Part shown: piece after piece, positions 19,494 through 24,605 of the stretch
Layout: the number at the start of each line of letters is the position of its first letter
Position numbering within the stretch: the first letter of the stretch is position 1
Source: a virus
DNA length: 64,000 nucleotides
Reading direction: 5' to 3' (one strand)
Virus record (IMG/VR): IMGVR_UViG_3300046318_000165
Coordinates: 26,752-90,751 of that record
Program-made: the position numbers and the translations under genes
Notes under the pieces: generated by a model
Databases searched by the model: none
What the model saw: the letters and a program-made list of their open reading frames with translations, nothing else
Told to the model about the DNA's origin: nothing

Positions 19494-19513
19494 GCCCGAC
19501 CACGCTTTCGGGC
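19494..19513 (-). terminator. GCCCGA/TCGGGC hairpin
   Basis: Stem GCCCGA/TCGGGC, loop CCACGCTT; same block as at 18618. Two TTTTCGAA copies lie next to it (19471-19490). Confidence 0.6.
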
Positions 19514-19539
19514 GTGTCGCCCTCCAGGTGGCGGTAGGT

Positions 19540-19662
19540 CTAGAACAGACCCTCAGCCTTTGCTACAAGGTATAGAGCCAATGCCCCAAGGTTCAAAAAG
19601 ATTACTGCTGTAAATACGATAGCAACTACTGCATCCTGTAAGTCAATCTGCTTGTTTTCCAT
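19540..19662 (-). CDS. Single-pass membrane protein
   Basis: 40 residues: polar start (MENKQIDLQD), one transmembrane helix (AVVAIVFTAVIFLNLGALALYLV), short tail. Lies just downstream of the first tRNA-like gene and may be on the same transcript. Confidence 0.6.
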   Translation of the reverse strand: MENKQIDLQDAVVAIVFTAVIFLNLGALALYLVAKAEGLF

Positions 19663-19685
19663 TTTTCATTCCTTTGTTTATTGAG

Positions 19686-19788
19686 TGAGCAGTGCTGGAA
19701 TCGAACCAACTTGTATATAGATTCTCTTTATAAGTAAAGCTTTGGTGTAAGCAATCTGTCTATCCCCATACCATTTGGGTTACTGCCC
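19686..19788 (-). tRNA. tRNA-like gene 1 with 37-nt anticodon loop
   Basis: On the minus strand: 7-bp acceptor stem GGGCAGT/ACTGCTC, 4-bp D stem CCCA/TGGG with GG in its loop, anticodon stem ATAGA/TCTAT, and T arm GTTGG-TTCGATT-CCAGC. All outer arms are canonical, but 37 nt lie between the two strands of the anticodon stem instead of 7. No CCA is encoded. The anticodon cannot be assigned. It is expressed from its own promoter at 19807-19835. Confidence 0.6.
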
Positions 19789-19806
19789 TTATTGATTTGT
19801 AGTTTT

Positions 19807-19835
19807 AGTTTATCCTATGTCACCGACATTTACAC
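19807..19835 (-). promoter_or_regulatory. GTCGGTGGT-family promoter for tRNA-like gene 1
   Basis: -10 TAAACT (19807-19812), 17-bp spacer beginning ATGTCGGTGACA, -35 GTGTAA. Two 11-bp-spaced repeats GGTAAC/GATAAC (19844, 19855) upstream. Confidence 0.65.
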
Positions 19836-19882
19836 GTCTACTTGGTAACTTTTTGATAACATTTTCTTTTTAGTTTTTTTGT

Positions 19883-19983
19883 GAGAAGTGTTGGAATCGA
19901 ACCAACCTTTTCCAGAGCCTCTTTATAAGTAAAGCTTTGTTATAAGCAATCTGTCTGTCCCCAAACCATTTGGGCTACTTCCC
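19883..19983 (-). tRNA. tRNA-like gene 2 with 37-nt anticodon loop
   Basis: Acceptor stem GGGAAGT/ACTTCTC, D stem CCCA/TGGG, anticodon stem with CAGA/TCTG, T arm GTTGG-TTCGATT-CCAAC. The stem differs from gene 1 by a paired change (T-A to C-G), so pairing is conserved. The 37-nt insert is nearly identical to that of gene 1, including hairpin CTTTA-CTTA-TAAAG and GCTT/AAGC. Anticodon not assignable. Confidence 0.6.
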
Positions 19984-20001
19984 TTATTTATTTATATCTA
20001 T

Positions 20002-20031
20002 ATATTATCATTCATTACCGACATTTGTCAA
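20002..20031 (-). promoter_or_regulatory. GTCGGTGGT-family promoter for tRNA-like gene 2
   Basis: -35 TTGACA (20026-20031), 18-bp spacer beginning with A then ATGTCGGTAAT, -10 TAATAT (20002-20007). Confidence 0.65.
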
Positions 20032-20081
20032 GCTAAACACGCCAATTTAGGGAAATTTATTTGATCGTTATAAAGCTGTAA

Positions 20082-20093
20082 CATTCGAATGTT
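20082..20093. repeat. 12-bp palindrome ACATTCGAATGT
   Basis: Perfect palindrome between the terminator at 20105 and the promoter of tRNA-like gene 2. TTCGAA palindromes occupy the same place in the unit at 19471-19490. Confidence 0.5.
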
Positions 20094-20104
20094 TGTTCGA
20101 AAAT

Positions 20105-20124
20105 GCCCGACCCCGCTTTCGGGC
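20105..20124 (-). terminator. GCCCGA/TCGGGC hairpin
   Basis: 6-bp stem, loop CCCCGCTT, followed by the same GTGTCGCCCTCCAGGTGG sequence as at 18637 and 19513. Confidence 0.6.
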
Positions 20125-20151
20125 GTGTCGCCCTCCAGGTGGCTGGGGTAG

Positions 20152-20211
20152 TTACTGACTCATTCCAAACATTACAATACCGATCAAAACTAAGATTAGT
20201 CCAATAGTCAT
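20152..20211 (-). CDS. 19-residue membrane peptide (copy 3 of 3)
   Basis: MTIGLILVLIGIVMFGMSQ: third peptide with exactly 19 residues, one membrane helix and a C-terminal Gln. Follows 20222-20380 after a short gap. Confidence 0.55.
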   Translation of the reverse strand: MTIGLILVLIGIVMFGMSQ

Positions 20212-20221
20212 TAGCTTATCC

Positions 20222-20380
20222 CTACTTTACCAAGGTAGCAGACGAAGCACGAAATACAATACCCAACTTCTTTTGGGCAAAGGTGATAGCAGGATGTCCA
20301 TACCAAGCAGACACAACTACCTTGTGAGTAACCCCACTGTAGTCGATTCCTGTTACTAGCCATTCTTTGTTCTTGTTCAT
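20222..20380 (-). CDS. Small hypothetical protein
   Basis: 52 residues (MNKNKEWLVTGIDYSGVTHKVVVSAWYGHPA...), beta strands then a basic helix. Start at the ATG at 20378-20380 after AAAGGAAATTGAA. Function unknown. Confidence 0.7.
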   Translation of the reverse strand: MNKNKEWLVTGIDYSGVTHKVVVSAWYGHPAITFAQKKLGIVFRASSATLVK

Positions 20381-20407
20381 TTCAATTTCCTTTTCTTTGA
20401 TACTTCT

Positions 20408-20437
20408 ATTATAGGCATAGCCTAAGACATTTGTCAA
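20408..20437 (-). promoter_or_regulatory. GTCGGTGGT-family promoter variant for 20152-20380
   Basis: -35 TTGACA (20432-20437), 18-bp spacer with diverged ATGTCTTAGG, -10 TATAAT (20408-20413). GGTAAC and GATAAC repeats 11 bp apart (20446, 20457) upstream. Confidence 0.65.
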
Positions 20438-20464
20438 GTCTATTTGGTAACGGTTTGATAACGG

Positions 20465-20692
20465 TTACATGATGGGAAATAGTTCATAGAATAGGTGAGC
20501 ATGGTCACATTCACCGTCAAGGTTAGGCATACCATCGGAATCTAAGTAGCACTCAGAGTCACCACAAACTTTTGGGGTATAGGTTTCAAGTTCTTTTACT
20601 GTCATGGTAGTCATGCCAGAACAAGCGATACATACACACTTGTAGTCACCGTTCTCTAGTTGGAATCCACAACTTACGCAATACTTGAACAT
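20465..20692 (-). CDS. Zinc-ribbon protein
   Basis: 75 residues. YCVSCGF at the start and CVCIACSG after 11 residues make a classical two-knuckle zinc ribbon; further Cys and His residues (CGDSEC, ECDHAH) lie in the acidic C-terminal half. Function unknown. Confidence 0.7.
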   Translation of the reverse strand: MFKYCVSCGFQLENGDYKCVCIACSGMTTMTVKELETYTPKVCGDSECYLDSDGMPNLDGECDHAHLFYELFPIM

Positions 20693-20719
20693 TTCTTTTT
20701 CCTTTTCCTTGTTGATACA

Positions 20720-20748
20720 AGTCTATGTGATAGCACCGACAAACGCAA
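20720..20748 (-). promoter_or_regulatory. GTCGGTGGT-family promoter for 20465-20692
   Basis: Spacer TTGTCGGTGCTA, -10 TAGACT (20720-20725). GGTAAC/TATAAC repeats 11 bp apart (20767, 20778) upstream. The rightmost copy of the family. Confidence 0.55.
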
Positions 20749-20946
20749 GTTAGATAGACATATTTTGGTAACAAGTTTATAACATCGTAGGGGGTGTGTG
20801 CTCACTATAAAAAGCTTGAAAAATGATCAAAAACCTGTATCATACATCAGTTTAAAATATTCAGATTTTGTCAAATTTGATTTTTTTCAGATTTTGCTGG
20901 ATATGATTATAACATTTTGATAACGATTTGATATACTTGGGGGTAT

Positions 20947-21015
20947 TTAGTAATTAATCTGAGCTAAAATCCAAGTAATAATCATTACAGTCATAAAAAC
21001 AATTACTTCAAGCAT
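20947..21015 (-). CDS. 22-residue membrane peptide
   Basis: MLEVIVFMTVMIITWILAQINY, one membrane helix. The ATG lies within the last codons of the upstream membrane peptide (8-nt overlap). Confidence 0.5.
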   Translation of the reverse strand: MLEVIVFMTVMIITWILAQINY

Positions 21016-21103
21016 ATAAAAATGTCCTAACTACGAAATAGAAAGCCAAATCAAACAAAAACAGTGCGGTAGCACCACTTAAAACATATAAAAACTTGAT
21101 CAT
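21008..21103 (-). CDS. 31-residue membrane peptide
   Basis: Basic start (MIKFLYVL) then a hydrophobic helix (SGATALFLFDLAFYFVV) and RTFLYA. Coupled by ATGA to the upstream HTH gene. It forms a membrane pair with the next peptide. Confidence 0.5.
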   Translation of the reverse strand: MIKFLYVLSGATALFLFDLAFYFVVRTFLYA

Positions 21104-21285
21104 GGTACTTTAGTTTCGGGGGTACGAAGGATAAATCCATATTTAATCAGCCATACATTAACAAGCTTATAAGAAACATTATTCTCTTTGGCAATTTGCT
21201 TGGCTGACATATTCTTATTTACAAAAACATCTTGTAGATATTCTTTTTCACGATATTGTGCACGGTATCCAACTATTTCTGGCAT
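21100..21285 (-). CDS. Small helix-turn-helix protein
   Basis: 61 residues. KEYLQDVFVNKNMSAKQIAKENNVSYKLVNVWLIKYG is a homeodomain-like helix-turn-helix: the middle helix SAKQIAKENN, turn VS, recognition helix YKLVNVWLIK. Likely binds DNA. As a small DNA-binding protein at the edge of the leftward region it is a candidate regulator of it. AGGAGAGAAA precedes the ATG. Confidence 0.7.
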   Translation of the reverse strand: MPEIVGYRAQYREKEYLQDVFVNKNMSAKQIAKENNVSYKLVNVWLIKYGFILRTPETKVP

Positions 21286-21297
21286 TTTCTCTCCTAA

Positions 21298-21498
21298 TCA
21301 CCATTTATCCAAAGGGCACTGAGCTTTATGTAAAGTCGTTTTTAACTTCATAAAGCAACCACACTTTGTACATTTTACTAATTTTTTATTTAAAAAAGGG
21401 CATTCATTACAAATCGCAAGTCTCGCAGCTATTAACTCTTCATCACTTCTTGGTTGATTCGGATTAAATAGATCTATGAATCTTACATCGTCTGACAT
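21298..21498 (-). CDS. DUF6171-like zinc protein, leaderless
   Basis: 66 residues. CNECPF, CTKCGCFMKLKTTL, then CPLDKW form the cysteine pattern of a widespread family of small phage proteins (DUF6171-like by pattern). The ATG lies 6 nt after an extended -10 box, implying a leaderless mRNA. Function unknown. Confidence 0.75.
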   Translation of the reverse strand: MSDDVRFIDLFNPNQPRSDEELIAARLAICNECPFLNKKLVKCTKCGCFMKLKTTLHKAQCPLDKW

Positions 21499-21504
21499 AG
21501 TACA

Positions 21505-21513
21505 AGTATATCA
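21505..21513 (-). promoter_or_regulatory. Extended -10 promoter (TGATATACT) for 21298-21498
   Basis: Minus-strand TGATATACT, 6 nt before the ATG. It is of the late/rightward type, not of the GTCGGTGGT type, so it marks the border between the two promoter classes. Confidence 0.65.
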
Positions 21514-21716
21514 TATTGTCTCTAGGATGGCTACTGAGGACATTTGCCCCGATTTGTTTATCGCCGTTACCCCGAAACCTAAAAACGTCTCTAAATCGAT
21601 CCTACGGCTTGCTAGAAGCATGTAATACATTTCAAGTCGGAGACTTGTGGATTGTATTTGGTGTACTCTATATTCCGCCGAACCAAATCTGTGTATAACC
21701 TGTTAAAAACTCTGTG
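21514..21716. other. Unassigned stretch at the leftward/rightward switch
   Basis: Divergent point between the two gene blocks. The sequence is more balanced in composition than its surroundings and open in several frames (a 32-codon ATG frame at 21527-21625 on the plus strand, another on the minus strand), none with a recognisable product or ribosome-binding site. It contains a hairpin CAAGTC-GGA-GACTTG. Confidence 0.3.
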
Positions 21717-21722
21717 TATAAT
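21717..21722 (+). promoter_or_regulatory. -10 box for the 21732 gene
   Basis: TATAAT 9 nt before the ATG at 21732; no -35 at the right distance and no ribosome-binding site, suggesting a (nearly) leaderless mRNA. Confidence 0.5.
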
Positions 21723-21731
21723 AGTTTTATT

Positions 21732-22016
21732 ATGACTATTGAAGCTTTGATAGGAACGATCGTTGGTGTTATCTCAATTGTGACATCACTAGCACTTGGC
21801 ATCCGCTGGCTCGTAAAACGTTACTTTGACGAAATCATGCACGAACTTAAACCCAACAGCGGAACTTCAATAAAAGACCAGGTAACGAGACTAGAACAAA
21901 ATGTTAAAGATCTAACACACCAGAACGTAAAAGGTGAAGAGTACCATGAAAAGCTAGATAATAAAATAGATCACTTAACAAGTATGTTTGTAGATTATAT
22001 AACACGCCAGAGGTAA
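21732..22016 (+). CDS. Membrane-anchored coiled-coil protein, possible holin
   Basis: 94 residues. One N-terminal transmembrane helix (ALIGTIVGVISIVTSLALGI), a WLVKRYF junction, then SSxKDQVTRLEQNVKDL coiled coil and a polar tail. Proteins of this layout next to lysin genes are often predicted holins or lysis-associated membrane proteins. The lysin at 22415 is the next gene. The assignment rests on topology and location only. Confidence 0.65.
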   Translation: MTIEALIGTIVGVISIVTSLALGIRWLVKRYFDEIMHELKPNSGTSIKDQVTRLEQNVKDLTHQNVKGEEYHEKLDNKIDHLTSMFVDYITRQR

Positions 22017-22131
22017 AGGAACTCTAGCAAAAAACCTTTGAAAGAAAACAATCCAGCAAAAGCGGTTGATTATTATTATTTAATATTATAAACTAGTAAG
22101 TAGTTAATATATTTAATATATTATATATTTA

Positions 22132-22159
22132 CTATCTATCTATCTATCTATCTATCTAT
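22132..22159. repeat. CTAT microsatellite, seven units
   Basis: Seven perfect CTAT repeats (28 bp). Tetranucleotide tracts are prone to slippage; here it lies upstream of a promoter, not in a gene. Confidence 0.9.
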
Positions 22160-22214
22160 TACTATATATAGTAGCACGGAACTTGGTCTTGTCAAGTGTT
22201 TTTTATGTAAATTC

Positions 22215-22244
22215 TTTGTAACGATTTTGTAACATATTTGTAAC
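22215..22244. repeat. Three TTTGTAAC repeats at 11-bp spacing
   Basis: TTTGTAAC at 22215-22222, 22226-22233 and 22237-22244. The exact 11-bp step puts them on one face of the helix, like a multi-site operator, 33 bp upstream of the -10 box of the lysin gene. Confidence 0.75.
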
Positions 22245-22276
22245 ATAAGATTTTTATTGCGTAAAGCATTAAACAG

Positions 22277-22285
22277 TGCTATAAT
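22277..22285 (+). promoter_or_regulatory. Extended -10 promoter (TGCTATAAT) of the lysin gene
   Basis: TGCTATAAT, followed by a hairpin AACACC/GGTGTT (22293-22310) and then a long leader to the ATG at 22415. The early hairpin could be an attenuator. Confidence 0.6.
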
Positions 22286-22414
22286 TTTACCTAACACCTG
22301 AAAGGGTGTTTTGTTCTTATTGAGCAAACCAATAGTATTTCTGCTTCTGTAAAGAATACTGTGTGCCAAGGATCTTCTGGTCCGTAACTACATAAAAAAT
22401 AAGGAGGTAGCAAA

Positions 22415-22978
22415 ATGATTAAAAAATTTGCTGCAGTAAGTATCTTCACTTTGGTGTTGAGTCTTACAACTTGTCAAAGCATTACTGCTGAGGCAAAACA
22501 ATTAAATACTCATGTAACACAAATAGTAAAACCAATTAAACAAACAAACCTAATGAGTGATTCATATTTGAAAACTATCATATTGACTAAGAATACAGAA
22601 CTTGTTAATAAAATGATTACTAAGGTTTCTGAATATAATCAAAAGACTTGGTATGTTTTTTCTGGAAGTACCCCCAGCGGATGGGATTGCTCTGGACTTG
22701 TGATGTGGTCTTATGATCAGATTGGAATTAATCTTGAACATAGTGCCACTATTCAAAAACATTCAGGTAAAACTGTAAAATCTCCAAAGGTAGGCGATAT
22801 CGTTGCTTTTGGATGGAAAGATAGAAGTGACTTCCAGCATGTTGGAATCTATCTGGGCGATGGACTAATGATCCACGCTGGTGGTGGTAAAGGTGAAAAG
22901 ACTGAAACAGTCAACATTAATAAATGGGGAAAGCACTACACCAAAATCACTTATACAAGATTAATAGATACACTATGA
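22415..22978 (+). CDS. Secreted NlpC/P60 peptidoglycan endopeptidase (lysin)
   Basis: 187 residues. Residues 1-28 form a signal peptide (MIKK, hydrophobic core, ending near TAEAKQ). The catalytic NlpC/P60 domain fills the C-terminal half: Cys in GWDCSGLV, His in QHVGIYLGDG, and a later HAGGG. These enzymes cut the stem peptide of peptidoglycan. AAGGAGG precedes the ATG. As the only cell-wall hydrolase seen, it is the likely endolysin, exported by the host Sec system; a virion-associated hydrolase is the alternative. Confidence 0.88.
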   Translation: MIKKFAAVSIFTLVLSLTTCQSITAEAKQLNTHVTQIVKPIKQTNLMSDSYLKTIILTKNTELVNKMITKVSEYNQKTWYVFSGSTPSGWDCSGLVMWSYDQIGINLEHSATIQKHSGKTVKSPKVGDIVAFGWKDRSDFQHVGIYLGDGLMIHAGGGKGEKTETVNINKWGKHYTKITYTRLIDTL

Positions 22979-22980
22979 TG

Positions 22981-23051
22981 TGATATAATAAAATAACTGG
23001 TATCCAGGTTAGTCTCTCCCCTACCCACTAATTTGGATACCAGTTTTTTAT
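22981..23051 (+). ncRNA. Candidate short RNA: promoter directly followed by terminator
   Basis: TGATATAAT at 22981-22989 lies directly upstream of an intrinsic terminator, so a transcript from it would be about 55-60 nt and consist of one hairpin. It could also just be a stray -10 box. Confidence 0.35.
22995..23051 (+). terminator. Intrinsic terminator after the lysin gene
   Basis: 12-bp stem AACTGGTATCCA / TGGATACCAGTT with a long loop, followed by TTTTTTATTTTT. Confidence 0.8.
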
Positions 23052-23059
23052 TTTTATTA

Positions 23060-23068
23060 TGATATAAT
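23060..23068 (+). promoter_or_regulatory. Extended -10 promoter (TGATATAAT)
   Basis: 9 nt before the ATG at 23078; no ribosome-binding site. Confidence 0.65.
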
Positions 23069-23077
23069 TTATCTACT

Positions 23078-23440
23078 ATGACAATTCTTGGATCAGACCC
23101 AATACAAACTAATTGGAATGTAACTCGTGGAGATACTTCAATCATTAGACTTGAATTTCTTGAAGATGATGAAGCTACCCCAATTGATATCTCAGCTTGG
23201 GACATTATCTCAACTGCCTATAACATCAAAACAAAAACTACAGATGATCTAGAAGTTACTATCGGTACAGGATTTGTAGACATTACAGTTCCTGCAGATA
23301 TCTCTATTGATTGGGGCACAGGATTTGGATCAGTAGTTGGAACATTATTCTTTGACGTGCAAGTAACATCTGGAGATTTTATTTGGACACCTGTAACTGG
23401 AACTATTACTGTTCTAGGAAACGTAAGTGGTGTATTGTAA
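23078..23440 (+). CDS. Virion/baseplate-associated protein, copy 1
   Basis: 120 residues, beta-rich. NWNVTRGDTSIIRLEF then DISAWDIISTAYNIK follows the RGDT...DW pattern of N-terminal domains of phage baseplate proteins (BppU-like), which are immunoglobulin-like folds. The product at 23558-23962 is a diverged copy (VWTIVRGDTSAFRVYV...IPDWTISAKIK). Near-leaderless. A role in the distal tail is inferred from pattern and location. Confidence 0.65.
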   Translation: MTILGSDPIQTNWNVTRGDTSIIRLEFLEDDEATPIDISAWDIISTAYNIKTKTTDDLEVTIGTGFVDITVPADISIDWGTGFGSVVGTLFFDVQVTSGDFIWTPVTGTITVLGNVSGVL

Positions 23441-23535
23441 TGGTAATTAAAATTTCTAATGTAAAGACTGAGCTACCAAGTGTTGTAAAACTAACAGACA
23501 CAGAAAAAATCAAGTTTTATAAAATATCTAAATAA
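23440..23535 (+). CDS. Small hypothetical protein
   Basis: 31 residues (MVIKISNVKTELPSVVKLTD...), coupled to the upstream stop by TAATG. No recognised features. Confidence 0.5.
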   Translation: MVIKISNVKTELPSVVKLTDTEKIKFYKISK

Positions 23536-23539
23536 GATA

Positions 23540-23548
23540 TGATATAAT
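23540..23548 (+). promoter_or_regulatory. Extended -10 promoter (TGATATAAT)
   Basis: 9 nt before the ATG at 23558. The whole block ATGATATAATTTANCTACTATG is shared with the promoter at 23060. Confidence 0.65.
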
Positions 23549-23557
23549 TTAACTACT

Positions 23558-23962
23558 ATGGCATCTACTAAAACTTATAATGTTGGCAATCAGCCACCCC
23601 AGGTCGTATGGACAATCGTTCGTGGTGATACATCAGCTTTTAGAGTTTATGTAACTGACGATGCAAAGCAGCCAATTAGCATTCCTGATTGGACAATTTC
23701 TGCAAAGATTAAAAGACCAAATAACTATCTCCCAGCAGATTTTGGTATCATCACAGATGATGCAACAACAATTTTGACACTTACCCCTGCACCAGTAACT
23801 GGAGATGGAGCTGGAGAGTTTACAGTAAGTTTATCAGCAAGTCAGTCAGTAACTTTAGAAACAGGAGACATCTTCGATGTTCAGTTGTCCTCAGCTGGCA
23901 GTGCACAGGTTTGGACTGTTTGTCAGGGTGCAGTGAGTGTTCTTGAAGATGTAACTGACTAA
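23558..23962 (+). CDS. Virion/baseplate-associated protein, copy 2
   Basis: 134 residues, beta-rich, with VVWTIVRGDTSAF and PDWTISAKIKRP aligning to the product at 23078-23440. Predicted immunoglobulin-like fold. Shares one base with the next start. Confidence 0.65.
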   Translation: MASTKTYNVGNQPPQVVWTIVRGDTSAFRVYVTDDAKQPISIPDWTISAKIKRPNNYLPADFGIITDDATTILTLTPAPVTGDGAGEFTVSLSASQSVTLETGDIFDVQLSSAGSAQVWTVCQGAVSVLEDVTD

Positions 23963-24270
23963 TGCCAGTATCAATAAAAGAAAAAATTCAAGGAACATTA
24001 AGATCAGTATCTGAAAAAACTTTTTCTTCTAAAGTTTTTCATAATGTTTTTTATTCAAGCATTAAAAATAAAACTGGATTTACAAAAACAGTAAAAGCTT
24101 CAAGATATCCTATAACAAAAATATCTAATATTGAGATAAATGTAAAGCCAACAGAGGTTCTTCCTTTTAGAGTTAAGTTTACAACTGTAAGTCTTACAAC
24201 AAGTTATGGACCAGGTAATCCAGCACCTATCGGCATTGCTGTTATCGGTTTAAATAACTATATTTTATGA
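23962..24270 (+). CDS. Hypothetical protein, probably virion-associated
   Basis: 102 residues with a basic N-terminal helix (VSIKEKIQGTLRSVSEKTF) and a beta-rich C-terminus ending GPGNPAPIGIAVIGLNNYIL. It follows the two RGDT proteins without a gap. Function inferred from location only. Confidence 0.6.
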   Translation: MPVSIKEKIQGTLRSVSEKTFSSKVFHNVFYSSIKNKTGFTKTVKASRYPITKISNIEINVKPTEVLPFRVKFTTVSLTTSYGPGNPAPIGIAVIGLNNYIL

Positions 24271-24276
24271 TATAAT
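24268..24276 (+). promoter_or_regulatory. Extended -10 promoter (TGATATAAT)
   Basis: Overlaps the stop codon TGA of the preceding gene. A small hairpin CTGC-AAAAA-GCAG lies in the leader. Confidence 0.55.
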
Positions 24277-24316
24277 TATTTAAACCCTGCAAAAAGCAGA
24301 TAAACAAAGGAAAAAA

Positions 24317-24547
24317 ATGGCAATCGATTTTAATGAAATTTTAACTGTAGACCAGAAGCGTCAGATTCTTGAACAACGTATTCTTCAGTATGCAGCAGCA
24401 AGATATGAAAATGTTATCAACAAAGAAATTGCTGAAAAAACCGAAAATCAGGCTGGCATTGATGAAGCTGAAAAGAATATTCTTACTTGTGAAACAGGAA
24501 TTACTGTTCACAAGGAGCATCTAGATTCCTTGCCACCAGTAGAGTAA
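24317..24547 (+). CDS. Helical hypothetical protein
   Basis: 76 residues, all helical (MAIDFNEILTVDQKRQILEQRILQYAAARYENV...). AAAGGAAAAAA precedes the ATG. Possibly a coiled-coil linker or chaperone of the fibre genes; unproven. Confidence 0.65.
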   Translation: MAIDFNEILTVDQKRQILEQRILQYAAARYENVINKEIAEKTENQAGIDEAEKNILTCETGITVHKEHLDSLPPVE

Positions 24548-24554
24548 TCTACTA

Positions 24555-24586
24555 AATAATTATAGTATTTGAATGCTATAATTATT
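24555..24586. repeat. 11-bp inverted repeat overlapping a promoter
   Basis: AATAATTATAG (24555-24565) and CTATAATTATT (24576-24586) are perfect inverted copies separated by 10 bp. The right arm contains the TATAAT of the extended -10 box at 24574-24582, so it may be an operator or an AT-rich hairpin. Confidence 0.7.
24574..24582 (+). promoter_or_regulatory. Extended -10 promoter (TGCTATAAT) for the fibre gene at 24606
   Basis: TGCTATAAT followed by GAGGATAG before the ATG at 24606. Confidence 0.55.
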
Positions 24587-24605
24587 AATTGAGGATAGTG
24601 AATCA

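Larger units (their letters stand above)
22017..22414. other. Gene-free region between the membrane protein and the lysin
   Basis: 398 bp without a gene. From left to right: AT-rich sequence, a CTAT microsatellite, a palindrome ACTATATATAGT (22161-22172), three phased TTTGTAAC repeats, an extended -10 box and a leader of about 120 nt with a hairpin. Confidence 0.7.

Noticed and set aside
21527-21625. 32-codon plus-strand gene
   Set aside because: No ribosome-binding site, no correctly spaced -10 box, and other frames in the same stretch are equally open.
22132-22159. CTAT repeats as a CRISPR-like or phase-variable coding array
   Set aside because: A simple tetranucleotide tract with no spacers and outside any gene; phase variation of a promoter is conceivable but has no further support.
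22286-22414. Riboswitch (for example c-di-AMP type) in the lysin leader
   Set aside because: Lysin-like genes of actinobacteria often have such leaders, but I could not find the conserved core sequences here; only a simple hairpin is visible.
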